A DNA stretch of 21,425 nucleotides from positions 1-21,425 of the forward strand of contig WQUT01000056.1 in assembly GCA_009781955.1 (NCBI GenBank). The letters run 5' to 3'. Under the pieces are notes generated by a model. The model made no database searches and was not told the DNA's origin. It saw nothing but the letters and a program-made list of their open reading frames with translations. Made by a program: the position numbers and the translations under genes. Each line of letters opens with the position of its first letter. The stretch's first letter is position 1. Positions 20,371 to 21,425 of this stretch are shown here, in pieces. This DNA is from Pseudomonadota bacterium. GTDB lineage: Bacteria; Pseudomonadota; Alphaproteobacteria; Rs-D84.

Positions 20371-21425
20371 TTATTTCCACCTGTCTTCCCTTACCAACGC
20401 CAACACCATCCCGAACAGCAGACAGAACGCCACGAACGAAGATCCGCCGTAAGATATGAACGGCAGGGTCATTCCCTTGGGCGCGAATATGTGCAGCGTG
20501 GACATCAGGTTTATGCACACCTGCGTCCCGAACAGCGCGAACGCCCCCGCCGCCGCAAAGAACACAAACCGGTCGTGCGCGCGGCGCGCGTTCTCTATCA
20601 AGCGCCGCATCACGTATATCAGCACGAACAGCAATAAAACCGCCAGTATCGCGCCGTAATCTTCGGACAGCGCGGCGTATACGAAATCAGTGTGCGCGTC
20701 GGGCAGGGATTGCTTTACAAAGCTGTCGTCGCCGCTGCCCAACAATCCCCCGTGCTGGATGGATTGGAGTGATTGCTTGACCTGGTATCCTTCGCCGCCC
20801 TGGCCGAACAGGTTCATAATTCTGTGATGCACGTGCGACATCGTCAAAAATGCGGCGCCCAACGCGGCCGCGGCGCCCGCGGCCAAAACGCCGATTATCT
20901 TCCACGGCGCGCCGGCGATGAAAATCATAATTCCGAACACCGCCATATAGAGCAGCATGGTCCCCACGTCCGGATGAAAAAATATTATCATAACGCCGGG
21001 CAGGAACAGCGCCAGATACGCCGGCCACCCGTCCATGCGCCACGCGCGCTTTGACAGGAATATGTCGTCGCCGGCGATCCTTTTCATCCGCGCCAGGAAC
21101 CAGGCCGTCATTATTATAAATCCGGGCTTTATCAAATCGGACGGCATGACTGAAAACCCGAACAAGCTGACCCAGCGGTGCGAACCCTTGATCGTGACGG
21201 GCGCCGCGATTGTCACCAGCAACAGCATAAAGCATACCGCGACATTTGCGGCGGAAATTCCGACAATCCATTTGCGCGGCATCATGGACGCGGCGAACAG
21301 CGTCACCAATCCTATGCCATACCAGGGCAGCATTTTAAGGAAGAAATAATGCCACGGCTGGGGCGGGTTCATGCGTTCCGCCGCGACGGAACCGGCCGTG
21401 AACATCGCGATGATTCCGACCAGGG
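20371..21425 (-). CDS. ftsW: Lipid II polymerase FtsW, C-terminal part (runs off right edge)
   Basis: A SEDS-family membrane glycosyltransferase that polymerises lipid II at the division septum. Visible blocks are KGSHRWVSLFGFSVMPSDLIKPG, FHPDVGTM, GEGYQVKQSLQSIQHGGLLGSG, LPDAHTDFVYAALSEDYG with the catalytic-region Asp, and PKGMTLPFISYGGSS. The reading frame stays open to the right edge (LVGIIA before the first internal Met), so the true start lies outside. The neighbour murG favours FtsW over RodA. Its partner PBP3/FtsI is not in the window. Confidence 0.93.
   Translation of the reverse strand, partial: LVGIIAMFTAGSVAAERMNPPQPWHYFFLKMLPWYGIGLVTLFAASMMPRKWIVGISAANVAVCFMLLLVTIAAPVTIKGSHRWVSLFGFSVMPSDLIKPGFIIMTAWFLARMKRIAGDDIFLSKRAWRMDGWPAYLALFLPGVMIIFFHPDVGTMLLYMAVFGIMIFIAGAPWKIIGVLAAGAAAALGAAFLTMSHVHHRIMNLFGQGGEGYQVKQSLQSIQHGGLLGSGDDSFVKQSLPDAHTDFVYAALSEDYGAILAVLLLFVLIYVMRRLIENARRAHDRFVFFAAAGAFALFGTQVCINLMSTLHIFAPKGMTLPFISYGGSSFVAFCLLFGMVLALVREDRWK

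Overview
The window reads as a chromosomal segment of an uncultured alphaproteobacterium. The main clues are a GapR-type DUF2312 protein, the def–fmt–truA order, an RmuC with alphaproteobacterial features, ftsW followed by murG, and a mostly GC-rich coding style with AT-rich gaps. The genus cannot be told from the sequence. No tRNA, rRNA, CRISPR array, transposase or prophage gene was seen.

Layout. Positions 1-3898, minus strand: pyk, a D-Ala-D-Ala carboxypeptidase with a SPOR domain, recR and rsmA (rsmA runs off the left edge). Positions 4047-8112, plus strand: gapR-like, an RNHCP zinc-ribbon protein, a zeta-toxin-like kinase with an overlapping 71-aa partner, a ComEC/Rec2 channel and a small secreted protein. 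Positions 8413-11903, minus strand: def, a GreA-like factor, a small envelope protein, fmt and truA, a translation and processing cluster. Then rmuC (plus) converges with a HAD-family hydrolase (minus). Positions 13769-18833, minus strand: a tripartite efflux operon made of a TolC-like channel, a very short adaptor and an RND pump. The right end holds murG and ftsW (ftsW runs off the right edge), the lipid II export and cell-wall division block.

The unusual layer is a dense load of repeats that sit inside housekeeping genes without breaking their frames. The clearest is a 555-bp element in truA: two perfect 62-bp inverted repeats flank an AT-rich DUF559 (PD-(D/E)XK-like) nuclease domain, read in frame, so TruA becomes about 446 aa and loses none of its own motifs. 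G/C-run palindromes sit in frame in the recR zinc finger and in rsmA. Short-unit hairpin repeats sit in recR, pyk, fmt, acrB-like and murG, and in several gaps. A further palindrome lies in comEC, and another repeat makes the N-terminus of the HAD protein. A 266-bp MITE-like element with about 35-bp terminal inverted repeats and three internal hairpins abuts the end of murG and supplies its stop codon.

Family assignments rest on motifs read by eye. The mobility of the repeats and the link between DUF559 and the palindromes are inference.
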